Counted from the first letter of the stretch, positions 15,692 through 23,158 are shown. The stretch is 64,000 bases of DNA from CAVQKZ01 sp963837325 (GCA_963837325.1 CAWIMV010000001.1:1054001-1118000); one strand, 5' to 3'. Notes: generated by a model from the sequence alone, not told the origin. Made by a program: numbers and translations.

Positions 15692-16746
15692 CCAGCTCCT
15701 CCCGCTCGGCGCGTTTCACCTGCGCCTTGTTGTCGCTGACCTGCGTGTTCGGTCTGGCGGCGTGTGGCGGTGGCCATCACAAGAAGAAGGCCGCGCCCAG
15801 TTCGGCCGTCACCACCACGCCGTCGCCGCCGCCCACGACAGCGGCCCCGAAGGTCAAGGCGCCCCGCGTCGACCCGCTGACCGGCGGCAAGCCGTCGGCG
15901 AATGCGGTCGTGGCGGCCAAGATCGACGACACCGCCGACGGCCGCCCACAGGTCAACGTCGACAAGGCCAACGTCGTCTACATCGAACAGGTCGAGGGCG
16001 GCCTCACCCGCCTGCTCGCGGTCTTCCACACCGTCCTGCCTTCGGTCGAGCCGATCCGCAGCGTGCGCTCGAACGATCCGGAGCTGCTGTCGCAGTACGG
16101 CGCGATCGGATTCGTTGCCTCGGGCGGCGGTGGTGACTCGCTGCCCGCGCTGGACCGCTCGGTCCTCAAGGCGTCGATCAACGACCGCGGTGGCCCGGGC
16201 TTCTCGCGCGATCCAGCCCGCGCCAATGTCGGACAGGGCGACGAGAACCTCAGCTCCAACCTGCGCACGGTCGCCGCGGGTGTGCACGCGGCGCACGCCA
16301 AGTCGATCGGCTGGACCTGGGCCGCGCGGACGCCGCTGCTGGCCGGTGCGCCGGCCGCCGCCTCGTTGCGCACCGTCGTCGGTGGCACGCCGGTGCAGTT
16401 CAACTGGAGCGTCAAACAGAACAAGTACGTCCGGCTCATCGGCGGCGCCGTCCAGCACGCGGCTGACGGCAGCACCATCCAGACGCCGAACGTCATCGTC
16501 CAGTTCTGCCAGGGCTACACCAACCCGGCGGACGTCGACCAGGCCGGCAACCCAGGTCATTTCACCAAGTCGATCGGGCACGACAAGGTGTTCGTGTACC
16601 GCAACGGCCATCGGATCGCCGGTACCTGGACCCGGACGTCGCTGAAAACCGGCACGGTCCTGCAGGACCTCCACCACCGCCGCATCCCCTTGATGCCCGG
16701 GGGAGCCTGGGTGGTGCTGGTCACCAATGGCACACCGTTGAGGTGA
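15688..16746 (+). CDS. DUF3048-family lipoprotein
   Basis: A 352-residue exported protein. The signal peptide ends in a lipobox, FGLAAC (Cys about residue 30), so it is predicted to be anchored on the outer face of the membrane. A His/Lys-rich and Ser/Thr/Pro-rich linker follows. The body has DPLTGGKPSANAVVAAKIDD, YIEQVEGGLTRLLAVFH and PIRSVRSNDPELLSQYG, the DUF3048 (YerB-like) pattern, and near the end KVFVYRNGHRIAGTWTR. It overlaps the LemA-like gene by ATGA. The biochemical role is unknown; placement beside PIM genes hints at the cell envelope. Confidence 0.85.
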   Translation: MTSSSRSARFTCALLSLTCVFGLAACGGGHHKKKAAPSSAVTTTPSPPPTTAAPKVKAPRVDPLTGGKPSANAVVAAKIDDTADGRPQVNVDKANVVYIEQVEGGLTRLLAVFHTVLPSVEPIRSVRSNDPELLSQYGAIGFVASGGGGDSLPALDRSVLKASINDRGGPGFSRDPARANVGQGDENLSSNLRTVAAGVHAAHAKSIGWTWAARTPLLAGAPAAASLRTVVGGTPVQFNWSVKQNKYVRLIGGAVQHAADGSTIQTPNVIVQFCQGYTNPADVDQAGNPGHFTKSIGHDKVFVYRNGHRIAGTWTRTSLKTGTVLQDLHHRRIPLMPGGAWVVLVTNGTPLR

Positions 16747-16756
16747 GGCTGACGCG

Positions 16757-16783
16757 CTGAGGCACTGAGGCACTGAGGCACTG
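16757..16783. repeat. 8-bp tandem repeat (CTGAGGCA)
   Basis: CTGAGGCA is repeated three times and followed by CTG. It lies between the DUF3048 stop and the pdxS promoter. Slippage could change its copy number. Confidence 0.8.
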
Positions 16784-16836
16784 GGGGCAGGCCACCGGCT
16801 GGCAATCGGATGGCCGGGGCACCGGCGGGCGGCCCG

Positions 16837-16842
16837 TAGAAT
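16837..16842 (+). promoter_or_regulatory. -10 box for a leaderless pdxS transcript
   Basis: TAGAAT is followed by 7 bp and ATG 16850. The first in-frame ATG (16841) lies inside the -10 box itself, so it cannot be the start of a transcript made here. Confidence 0.65.
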
Positions 16843-16849
16843 GACCACC

Positions 16850-17767
16850 ATGTCCGAAGTCCAGAACCAGCCCGCCTCGCCCGAGCACACCGTCGGCACC
16901 GCCCGGGTCAAGCGCGGCATGGCAGAAATGCTCAAGGGCGGCGTCATCATGGATGTCGTCACCGCCGAGCAGGCCAAGATCGCCGAGGACGCCGGTGCGG
17001 TCGCGGTCATGGCCCTCGAGCGCGTCCCGGCCGACATCCGGGCTCAGGGCGGCGTGTCGCGGATGAGCGACCCGGACATGATCGAAAGCATCATCGACTC
17101 GGTCTCGATCCCGGTGATGGCCAAGGCCCGCATCGGCCATTTCGTCGAGGCCCAGGTCCTGCAGTCGCTCGGCGTCGACTACGTCGACGAGTCCGAGGTG
17201 CTCACGCCGGCCGACTACGCAAACCACATCGACAAGTGGCAATTCACCGTGCCGTTCGTCTGCGGGGCGACGAACCTGGGCGAGGCCCTGCGCCGCATCA
17301 CCGAGGGTGCGGCGATGATCCGCTCCAAGGGCGAGGCCGGCACGGGCGATGTCTCAAACGCCACGACCCACATGCGCCAGATCCGCGGCGAGCTGCGCCG
17401 ACTCACGACGATGGCCGACGACGAGCTGTACGTGGCGGCCAAGGAGCTCCAGGCGCCCTACCCGCTGGTGGCCGAGGTAGCCCGCGCGGGCAAGCTGCCG
17501 GTTGTGCTGTTCACCGCCGGCGGCATCGCCACGCCTGCCGACGCCGCGATGATGATGCAGCTCGGCGCCGAAGGCGTCTTTGTCGGCTCGGGCATCTTCA
17601 AGTCCGGCAACCCGGCCCAGCGGGCCGAAGCGATCGTCAAGGCGACCACGTTCCACGACGACCCGGACGTCATCGCCAAGGTCTCCCGCGGCCTGGGCGA
17701 AGCGATGGTCGGCATCAACGTCGAGGACGTCGCCCAGCCGCACCGCCTCGCCGAACGCGGCTGGTAG
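16850..17767 (+). CDS. pdxS: Pyridoxal 5'-phosphate synthase lyase subunit PdxS
   Basis: A 305-residue PdxS. It condenses ribose 5-phosphate, glyceraldehyde 3-phosphate and ammonia from PdxT into PLP in a 12+12 complex. The two active-site lysines lie in VMAKARIGH and IRSKGEAGTG; the phosphate-binding GGIATPAD and GVFVGSGIFKS are intact. I start at ATG 16850, 7 bp after TAGAAT, and not at ATG 16841 inside that box. pdxT follows 12 bp downstream in the same operon. The family is strongly conserved, so the identity is secure. Confidence 0.97.
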   Translation: MSEVQNQPASPEHTVGTARVKRGMAEMLKGGVIMDVVTAEQAKIAEDAGAVAVMALERVPADIRAQGGVSRMSDPDMIESIIDSVSIPVMAKARIGHFVEAQVLQSLGVDYVDESEVLTPADYANHIDKWQFTVPFVCGATNLGEALRRITEGAAMIRSKGEAGTGDVSNATTHMRQIRGELRRLTTMADDELYVAAKELQAPYPLVAEVARAGKLPVVLFTAGGIATPADAAMMMQLGAEGVFVGSGIFKSGNPAQRAEAIVKATTFHDDPDVIAKVSRGLGEAMVGINVEDVAQPHRLAERGW

Positions 17768-17779
17768 CCCAGCCCCACT

Positions 17780-18391
17780 ATGCCCCGGCCGACGATCGGC
17801 GTTCTTGCCCTGCAAGGTGACGTCCGTGAGCACATGCGCGCGCTCGAAGCGGCCGGCGCCGACCCGGTGGCAGTGCGGCGGCCGGCCGAGCTGGACGAGG
17901 TCGATGGCCTGATCATGCCGGGCGGCGAGTCGACTGCGATCGTCAAGTTGGCCCGAATCTTCGACCTGCTCGAACCGTTGCGCGCGCGCATCTCGGACGG
18001 ACTGCCGGTCTACGGGTCCTGCGCGGGCATGATTCTGCTGGCCGACCGGCTCGATGACCACGGCTCCCCGTTGGCCGAGACATTCGGCGGCATCGACATG
18101 ACCGTGCGGCGCAATGCCTTCGGGCGGCAGGTGGACTCCTTCGAGGAAGACGTGGAGTTGAACGCGGTCCCTGGAGGCCCCGTGCACGCGGTGTTCATCC
18201 GGGCGCCGTGGGTCGAATCGCTGGGTCCGGAAGCCGCCGCGCTCGGCCGCGTGAGCACCGGGGAAGCCGCCGGTAGAATCGTCGCAGTTCGCCAGCGCGA
18301 CCTGCTGGCCACGTCGTTCCACCCGGAGCTGACGGGTGACGGGCGGATCCACGCGTACTTCTGCCAGATGGTGCGCGAAGCTCGCGGGTGA
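17780..18391 (+). CDS. pdxT: PLP synthase glutaminase subunit PdxT
   Basis: A 203-residue class I glutaminase that supplies ammonia to PdxS. The N-terminus IGVLALQGDVREH and the oxyanion-loop motif MPGGEST are typical. The nucleophile Cys lies in GSCAGMILLA and the His-Glu pair in TSFHPEL near the C-terminus. ATG 17780 is 12 bp after the pdxS stop with no strong ribosome site, so translation probably depends on pdxS. yebC follows 25 bp downstream. Confidence 0.96.
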   Translation: MPRPTIGVLALQGDVREHMRALEAAGADPVAVRRPAELDEVDGLIMPGGESTAIVKLARIFDLLEPLRARISDGLPVYGSCAGMILLADRLDDHGSPLAETFGGIDMTVRRNAFGRQVDSFEEDVELNAVPGGPVHAVFIRAPWVESLGPEAAALGRVSTGEAAGRIVAVRQRDLLATSFHPELTGDGRIHAYFCQMVREARG

Positions 18392-18416
18392 GCGCCCGGA
18401 TGGAAAGAGGTGTTCG

Positions 18417-19172
18417 ATGAGCGGCCACTCCAAGTGGGCGACGACCAAGCACAAGAAGGCCGTCGTCGACGCCAAACGCGGCAAGCTGTTCGCCAAGCTG
18501 ATCAAGAACATCGAGGTGGCGGCCCGCACCGGCGGCGGCGACCCCGATGGCAACCCCACGCTGTACGACGCGATCCAGAAGGCCCGCAAGACATCCGTGC
18601 CGCTCGACAACATCGAGCGCGCGGTCAAGCGCGGCTCCGGCGCCGAGGCCGGCGGGTCCGACTGGCAGACGATCATGTACGAGGGTTACGGCCCCAACGG
18701 CGTCGCCGTCCTGATCGAGTGCCTCACCGACAACCGAAACCGCGCGGCGATGGAAGTGCGCACGGCGATGAGTCGCAACAGCGGCTCGATGGCTGACCCG
18801 GGTTCAGTGGCCTACCTGTTCAACCGCAAGGGCGTGGTCATCGTCCCGAGCAACGGGCTGGCCGAGGACGATGTGCTGCTCGCCGTCCTCGATGCCGGCG
18901 CCGAGGAGGTCAACGATCTCGGCGACTCCTTCGAAGTGATCAGCGAGGCTACCGACCTGGTGCCGGTGCGTACTGCGCTGCAGAACGCCGGCATCGACTA
19001 CGAATCGGCCGACGTCTCGTTCCTTCCGACCGTCCAGGTGCCGCTCGACGAGGACGGCGCCCGCAAGGTGTTCCGGCTGGTCGATGCGCTCGAGGACCTC
19101 GATGACGTGCAGAACGTCTACGCCAACTTCGATGTCGCCGACGACGTCATGGAAGCACTCGAGGCGGTCTGA
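18417..19172 (+). CDS. YebC/PmpR-family protein
   Basis: A 251-residue YebC-type protein starting MSGHSKWATTKHKKAVVDAKR, the family signature. GGDPDGNPTLYDAIQKARK, AVKRGSGAE and YEGYGPNGVA follow, then CLTDNRNR and DVQNVYANFDV. Members act as DNA-binding regulators or in relief of ribosome stalling at proline runs, depending on the species and paralogue. ATG 18417 has AAAGAGGTG at 18404-18412. It sits between pdxT and, in most relatives, ruvC; here a convergent M50 protease gene intervenes. Confidence 0.95.
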   Translation: MSGHSKWATTKHKKAVVDAKRGKLFAKLIKNIEVAARTGGGDPDGNPTLYDAIQKARKTSVPLDNIERAVKRGSGAEAGGSDWQTIMYEGYGPNGVAVLIECLTDNRNRAAMEVRTAMSRNSGSMADPGSVAYLFNRKGVVIVPSNGLAEDDVLLAVLDAGAEEVNDLGDSFEVISEATDLVPVRTALQNAGIDYESADVSFLPTVQVPLDEDGARKVFRLVDALEDLDDVQNVYANFDVADDVMEALEAV

Positions 19173-19188
19173 GCCGCATGCGGGCGCG

Positions 19189-19989
19189 TCAGAGCGGTTG
19201 CTTCTGCCAGAACCGGAAGAAGTAGTAACCGGCGCTGTAGAGCACGCGCGACGCACCAGAGATGTCGTAGAGCCGCAGCACGACGTCGAAGAACCAGGTG
19301 TTGAGTTGGTCGATCTGCAACAGCACGATCACGCCGATCATGCCCCACGGTTTGATCTTCGCTGCGCCCTGCACGGTGGCCGGATCGAGGTAGGGCTCGA
19401 TGATCGCCCAGCCGTCCAGGCCCGGGATCGGCAGCAGGTTCAGCACGGCCGCGCTGACCTGCAGGAAGCCGAGGAAGCCGAGTGCGGCCCAGAACCGCAC
19501 GTGCGCCGGGTCGTCCTCGTGGGCATGGGCGACGCTGAGCACGATCGCCGCGAACACGACGTTCGACAGCGGCCCGGCGGCGGCGGCCACGCTCTGCATC
19601 GCCCGACTCCGGAACGCGTGCGGGTGCAGGTACACGGCGCCGCCGGGCAATCCGATGCCGCCCTGGACGATGAAGAACAGCGGCAGCACGATCGACAGGA
19701 ACGGGTGGGCGTACTTGAACGGATTCAGGGTCAGGTAGCCGGCCGCCTCGACGCTGTGGTCTCCGGCCCGGTACGCGGCGTAGGCGTGCCCGAACTCGTG
19801 CAGGCACAGCGAGACCACCCAGCCGGCGAGCACGAAGACGAACACCGCGAAGTCGGCGCTGCGCGAGCCGGACGTGTTGTCGCGCCAACTGAACCAACCG
19901 GCGACGGCGGCCACGGCGACGAACGCCAGAAAGATCGGACTCGGCTGAACGGCGCGGCGACGCCGCTTGCTCAGGTCAAAGACAGACAC
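19189..19989 (-). CDS. M50-family (site-2 type) membrane metalloprotease
   Basis: A 266-residue polytopic membrane protein. The zinc-binding HExxH motif is in LCLHEFGHAYAAYRAGD on the third membrane segment, and the second metal ligand lies in NLLPIPGLDGWAI. About six membrane segments are visible. It belongs to the short M50 group without a PDZ domain. The start is GTG 19989, preceded by GAGGA in CGAGGAGTGTG. It is convergent with yebC (16 bp) and divergent from ruvC, with 103 bp between starts. The substrate is unknown. Confidence 0.85.
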   Translation of the reverse strand: MSVFDLSKRRRRAVQPSPIFLAFVAVAAVAGWFSWRDNTSGSRSADFAVFVFVLAGWVVSLCLHEFGHAYAAYRAGDHSVEAAGYLTLNPFKYAHPFLSIVLPLFFIVQGGIGLPGGAVYLHPHAFRSRAMQSVAAAAGPLSNVVFAAIVLSVAHAHEDDPAHVRFWAALGFLGFLQVSAAVLNLLPIPGLDGWAIIEPYLDPATVQGAAKIKPWGMIGVIVLLQIDQLNTWFFDVVLRLYDISGASRVLYSAGYYFFRFWQKQPL

Positions 19990-20052
19990 TCCTCGACGGT
20001 ACGGGACTCGCGGACCCTGGCGTGTCGGCGTCGAGAGCGGCCGCGGCGCCCG

Positions 20053-20058
20053 TAACGT
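20053..20058 (+). promoter_or_regulatory. Candidate -10 box for the ruv operon
   Basis: TAACGT matches TANNNT. A start near 20065 falls inside the SOS box that follows directly. Confidence 0.5.
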
Positions 20059-20059
20059 G

Positions 20060-20075
20060 TCGAACGACCGTTCGA
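20060..20075. promoter_or_regulatory. SOS box (LexA operator) upstream of ruvC
   Basis: TCGAACGACCGTTCGA is a perfect palindrome and matches the actinobacterial LexA consensus TCGAAC-N4-GTTCGA in every defined base. It starts 1 bp after the -10 box, overlaps the expected transcription start and lies 17 bp before the ruvC start, so bound LexA would block the ruv operon. Confidence 0.88.
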
Positions 20076-20092
20076 TGAGGAGGCGAGAGACG

Positions 20093-20608
20093 TTGCGGGT
20101 GCTGGGCGTCGACCCCGGGCTCACCCGGTGCGGGCTCGGTGTCGTCGACGGAGCGCCCGGCCGGACCCTGGCGCTGGTGCATGTCGAGGTGATCCGCACG
20201 CCGGCCGATGAACAGGTCGGTGCGCGATTGGTGGCTCTCGCCGACGCGTTCGCCGACGCCATCTCCCGCTACCGCCCGGACGTCGTCGCCGTGGAGCGCG
20301 TGTTCAGCCAGCACAACGTGCGGACCGTGATGGGCACGGCGCAGGTGGCCGGCCTGGCGATTCTGGAGGCCACTCGGGCGGGCGTGCCCGTCATGCTGCA
20401 CACGCCGAGCGAAGTCAAGGCCGCCGTGACGGGTTCGGGCACCGCGGACAAGGCCCAGGTCGGGGCGATGGTCACGCGGCTGCTCAAGCTGGCCGAGCCA
20501 CCCCGCCCGGCCGACGCGGCCGACGCGCTGGCACTCGCGATCTGCCACGTGTGGCGCGGCGCCGCGCAAACCCGCCTCGCGGCCGCCGTCGCAGGTCAGC
20601 GAAGATGA
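20093..20608 (+). CDS. ruvC: Crossover junction endodeoxyribonuclease RuvC
   Basis: A 171-residue Holliday-junction resolvase. Counting from TTG 20093, Asp7 lies in LGVDPGLTRCG and Glu68 in VAVERVFSQ, with the C-terminal acidic pair in PADAADALALAICH. These positions agree with the family. TTG 20093 has GAGGAGG at 20077-20083; ATG 20075 overlaps the SOS box and lacks a ribosome site. It heads a ruvC-TPR-ruvA-ruvB operon under a perfect LexA box. Confidence 0.96.
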   Translation: MRVLGVDPGLTRCGLGVVDGAPGRTLALVHVEVIRTPADEQVGARLVALADAFADAISRYRPDVVAVERVFSQHNVRTVMGTAQVAGLAILEATRAGVPVMLHTPSEVKAAVTGSGTADKAQVGAMVTRLLKLAEPPRPADAADALALAICHVWRGAAQTRLAAAVAGQRR

Positions 20609-20612
20609 GGCG

Positions 20613-21161
20613 ATGAGCGACGCCCTGGAGCCGAGCTACGACCCGCTCACGCTGCGCGAGGTCTATCCGGACCCGGCCGCGGTGCGTGCGCGCATCGCCG
20701 AGCTGCGCACCGAGATCCGCACCGCCCCGGACGAGATCGCCGAACTGCTGGTGCGCGGTGAACTGGTTGTCCTGCTCCGCGGCGTCGGCGAACTCGACGA
20801 CGCACTGACCGAGGCGCAGCGCGCCGCCGACCGGGCAGAGGTGGCCGGTACCCCGGCCCAACAACACACGGCCCGAGTGCGACAGGCGCACGTGCATCAG
20901 TGGCGCGGCGAGTTCGCCCAGTCGAATCTGGCGTTCACCGAACTGCTCAACGCGGCCAGTCAGTTCGGCCCGGTGATCGAGGCGTACACCCATCAGCACG
21001 CGGGCCTGAATGACTTCGACCAGGGCCACTACGCCGACGCCCGCGGGCATTTCGACCGGGCCCTGCGCATCCGCAAGGAGTTCGAGCTGCCCGACGACGA
21101 GATCGCGTTGTCACAGCGAGCGCTTGAGGCGGCTCAGCGCGGCGCGGGGGAGGCGACGTGA
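20613..21161 (+). CDS. TPR-like protein between ruvC and ruvA
   Basis: A 182-residue, Ala/Glu-rich, wholly helical protein with no signal peptide or membrane segment. Repeated helix pairs such as GELDDALTEAQRAADRAE, GEFAQSNLAFTELLNAA and GHYADARGHFDRALRIRKE look like tetratricopeptide repeats. I recognise no enzyme motif. It begins 4 bp after ruvC and overlaps ruvA by GTGA, so it is made with the Holliday-junction proteins. In most actinobacteria ruvC and ruvA are adjacent. A scaffold role for protein contacts is inference. Confidence 0.75.
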   Translation: MSDALEPSYDPLTLREVYPDPAAVRARIAELRTEIRTAPDEIAELLVRGELVVLLRGVGELDDALTEAQRAADRAEVAGTPAQQHTARVRQAHVHQWRGEFAQSNLAFTELLNAASQFGPVIEAYTHQHAGLNDFDQGHYADARGHFDRALRIRKEFELPDDEIALSQRALEAAQRGAGEAT

Positions 21162-21769
21162 TCGCGAGTGTCCGCGGCACGGTCGTCGCCGTCGGCCCCG
21201 ACGGCGCGGTCGTCGAGGTCGGCGGTATCGGGCTGGCGGTGTCGTGCTCACCGGGGACGCTCGCCCGGTTGCGGGTCGGCGAAGCGGCGCGGCTGGCCAC
21301 CAGCCTGGTCGTGCGTGAGGACTCGCTGACGCTCTACGGCTTCGCCGACGACGACGAGCGGTCGATGTTCGAGCTGTTGCAGACTGCGAACGGTGTGGGC
21401 CCGAAACTGGCCCAGACGATGCTGGCGGTGTACCCGCCCCGCGAGTTGCGCCGGGCCGTAGCCACCAGCGACCTGGCCGCGTTGACGAAGGTGCCGGGCA
21501 TCGGCCGCAAGGGGGCCGAGCGAATCGCCTTGGAATTGCGCGACCGCATCGGCTCGATCGGCGACCCGGACTCCGCCGTCGACCTGGCCGGCCTGACCGC
21601 GGTCGCTCCGTGGCGCGACCAACTGACCCACGCCTTGGCCGGTCTCGGGTTCTCGGGCAAGGAGGCCAGTGACGCCATCGACGTCGTCGCCGCCGAACAA
21701 GCGGCCGGCGCCGCCCCCGACGTTTCCGCCATGCTGCGCCGCAGCATCCAACTCCTGGGGCGCACATGA
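21158..21769 (+). CDS. ruvA: Holliday junction branch migration protein RuvA
   Basis: A 203-residue RuvA, which holds the Holliday junction and loads RuvB. The N-terminal OB fold opens MIASVRGTVVAVGPDG and contains REDSLTLYGFADDDER. Two helix-hairpin-helix units follow, NGVGPKLAQTML and VPGIGRKGAERIALEL. The C-terminal RuvB-binding domain includes LGFSGKEASDAIDV. GTG 21158 overlaps the TPR gene stop. Unlike most relatives, ruvB does not follow directly: 267 bp of palindromic repeats intervene. Confidence 0.97.
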   Translation: MIASVRGTVVAVGPDGAVVEVGGIGLAVSCSPGTLARLRVGEAARLATSLVVREDSLTLYGFADDDERSMFELLQTANGVGPKLAQTMLAVYPPRELRRAVATSDLAALTKVPGIGRKGAERIALELRDRIGSIGDPDSAVDLAGLTAVAPWRDQLTHALAGLGFSGKEASDAIDVVAAEQAAGAAPDVSAMLRRSIQLLGRT

Positions 21770-21804
21770 TGAACCCGGCCGCGTGCTCCACCGGGGCCGC
21801 CCAC

Positions 21805-21858
21805 TTTTCCCCGCTGGTGACCGCTTCGAGCCGGCCGAACCGATCACCAGCGGGGAAA
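21805..21858. repeat. Palindromic repeat, unit 1
   Basis: A 54-bp imperfect palindrome. The left arm is TTTTCCCCGCTGGTGACCG and the right arm CGATCACCAGCGGGGAAA. The centre holds a nested short palindrome (TTCG...CGAA around AGCCGGC). Confidence 0.9.
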
Positions 21859-21877
21859 GGCCGCACCGCACCCGATC

Positions 21878-21932
21878 TTTTCCCCGCTGGGCACCGCTTC
21901 GAGCCGGCCGAACCGATCACCCGCGGGGAGAA
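21878..21932. repeat. Palindromic repeat, unit 2
   Basis: Starts 73 bp after unit 1 with the same centre. The arms have diverged together (CTGGGCACC left, ATCACCCGC right), so it is the most decayed of the three. Confidence 0.88.
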
Positions 21933-21949
21933 GCCGCCCCGCCCGGTGC

Positions 21950-22004
21950 TTTTCCCCGCTGGTGACCGCTTCGAGCCGGCCGAACCGATCACCAGCGGGG
22001 AAAA
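21950..22004. repeat. Palindromic repeat, unit 3
   Basis: Starts 72 bp after unit 2 and is nearly identical to unit 1, including the centre. The right arm runs into AAAACATG, the same context as the half unit that follows. Confidence 0.9.
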
Positions 22005-22016
22005 CATGACCGGCGC

Positions 22017-22036
22017 CGGTCACCGGCGGGGAAAAC
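22017..22036. repeat. Half repeat carrying the ruvB ribosome-binding site
   Basis: CGGTCACCGGCGGGGAAAA is a right arm without its left arm. Its GGGG (22028-22031) is 5 nt before ATG 22037 and is the only Shine-Dalgarno-like sequence for ruvB. It can pair over 19 positions, with one G-U, with the left arm of units 1 or 3. Confidence 0.8.
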
Positions 22037-23077
22037 ATGGGTGATCCCGAAGAGGACCTGGTGTCGCCGCTGCCGGTTGTGGAGGAGCGCGAGGTAGAGG
22101 CGAGCCTGCGGCCCCGGCGGCTCAGCGAGTTCGTCGGCCAGCCCAAGGTGCGCGAACAACTCCAGCTCGTCCTCGAAAGCGCGCTGCGGCGCAATCGCCC
22201 GCCGGATCACGTGCTGCTCTCCGGTCCTCCCGGGTTGGGCAAGACCAGCTTGGCCATGATCATCGCGGCCGAGCTCGGCGCCCCAATCCGAGTGACGAGT
22301 GGCCCGGCGATCGAACGGGCCGGCGACCTGGCTGCGTTGCTGACCAGCCTGACCGCGGGCGAGGTCCTGTTCATCGACGAGATCCACCGCATCGCCCGAC
22401 CGGCCGAGGAACTGCTCTACATGGCGATGGAGGACTTCCGGGTCGACGTCATCGTCGGCAAGGGGCCGGGCGCCACCGCGATCCCACTCGAGCTCGCCCC
22501 GTTCACCCTGGTCGGCGCCACCACGCGGGCCGGGTTGCTCACCGGGCCGTTGCGCGACCGGTTCGGGTTCACCGGCCATATGGACTTCTACGACACCAGC
22601 GAACTGGAGCACGTCCTGGTCCGCTCGGCCGAGCTCCTCGGCGTGGCACTGGAACCCGACGGCGGCACCGAGATCGCCGGCCGCTCGCGCGGGACACCGC
22701 GCATCGCCAACCGGCTGCTTCGCCGGGTGCGCGACTACGCCGAGGTGCGCGCCGACGGGATCGTCACCGAGCCGGTTGCCCGCGCCGCCCTGGCCGTCTA
22801 CGACGTCGATCAACTCGGCCTCGACCGTCTCGACCGTGCCGTGCTGGACGCGCTGGTACGGCGCTTCGGCGGCGGTCCGGTCGGGGTCGGGACCCTGGCC
22901 GTTGCGGTGGGCGAGGAGGTGGAGACGGTGGAGGAGGTGGCCGAGCCCTTCCTGGTCCGGGCCGGCCTGCTGGCCCGCACCCCCCGCGGCCGGGTGGCCA
23001 CACCCGCGGCATGGGCCCACCTCGGCGCCGTCCCGCCCGCGACCGCCGGCCCGACCCTGTTCGACCCGCCTGCCTGA
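22037..23077 (+). CDS. ruvB: Holliday junction branch migration ATPase RuvB
   Basis: A 346-residue AAA+ motor that drives branch migration with RuvA. Family features are RRLSEFVGQPKVREQL, Walker A GPPGLGKTS (about residue 63), Walker B LFIDEIHRI, the sensor region GATTRAGLL with PLRDRFGF, and the arginine-finger/winged-helix part with SRGTPRIANRLLRRVRDYA. ATG 22037 is preceded by GGGG within a palindromic half repeat. The Pro-rich end (PPATAGPTLFDPPA) is ordinary for actinobacteria. Operon: ruvC-TPR-ruvA-repeats-ruvB. Confidence 0.97.
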   Translation: MGDPEEDLVSPLPVVEEREVEASLRPRRLSEFVGQPKVREQLQLVLESALRRNRPPDHVLLSGPPGLGKTSLAMIIAAELGAPIRVTSGPAIERAGDLAALLTSLTAGEVLFIDEIHRIARPAEELLYMAMEDFRVDVIVGKGPGATAIPLELAPFTLVGATTRAGLLTGPLRDRFGFTGHMDFYDTSELEHVLVRSAELLGVALEPDGGTEIAGRSRGTPRIANRLLRRVRDYAEVRADGIVTEPVARAALAVYDVDQLGLDRLDRAVLDALVRRFGGGPVGVGTLAVAVGEEVETVEEVAEPFLVRAGLLARTPRGRVATPAAWAHLGAVPPATAGPTLFDPPA

Positions 23078-23109
23078 GGCGATGCGGGCGGTGCCCGCGC
23101 CACACCGCC

Positions 23110-23115
23110 TAGACT
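23110..23115 (+). promoter_or_regulatory. Candidate -10 box for yajC-secD-secF
   Basis: TAGACT lies 43 bp before the yajC start. Transcription from about 23122 would give a leader of about 37 nt containing AGGA at 23142-23145. Confidence 0.5.
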
Positions 23116-23158
23116 GGCGCTTGCCCGCTTTGTCGCCTGCCAGGAATCGTCGTTTGCC

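Noticed and set aside
16841..16849. ATG 16841 as the pdxS start
   Set aside because: It lies inside the TAGAAT -10 box, which is 7 bp from ATG 16850.
20075..20092. ATG 20075 as the ruvC start
   Set aside because: The ATG begins in the SOS box and would lie only about ten bases after the likely transcript start with no ribosome site. TTG 20093 has GAGGAGG 9 nt upstream and puts the first catalytic Asp at position 7.
21805..22004. CRISPR array
   Set aside because: Only three units, each a long palindrome, with 17-19-bp spacers that are too short and no cas genes nearby.
21766..22044. A 92-codon reading frame through the ruvA-ruvB repeats that overlaps both neighbours
   Set aside because: The repeat units are spaced 73 and 72 bp, so the frame reads them in different phases and gives different peptides. 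The conservation follows the DNA palindrome, not a protein.
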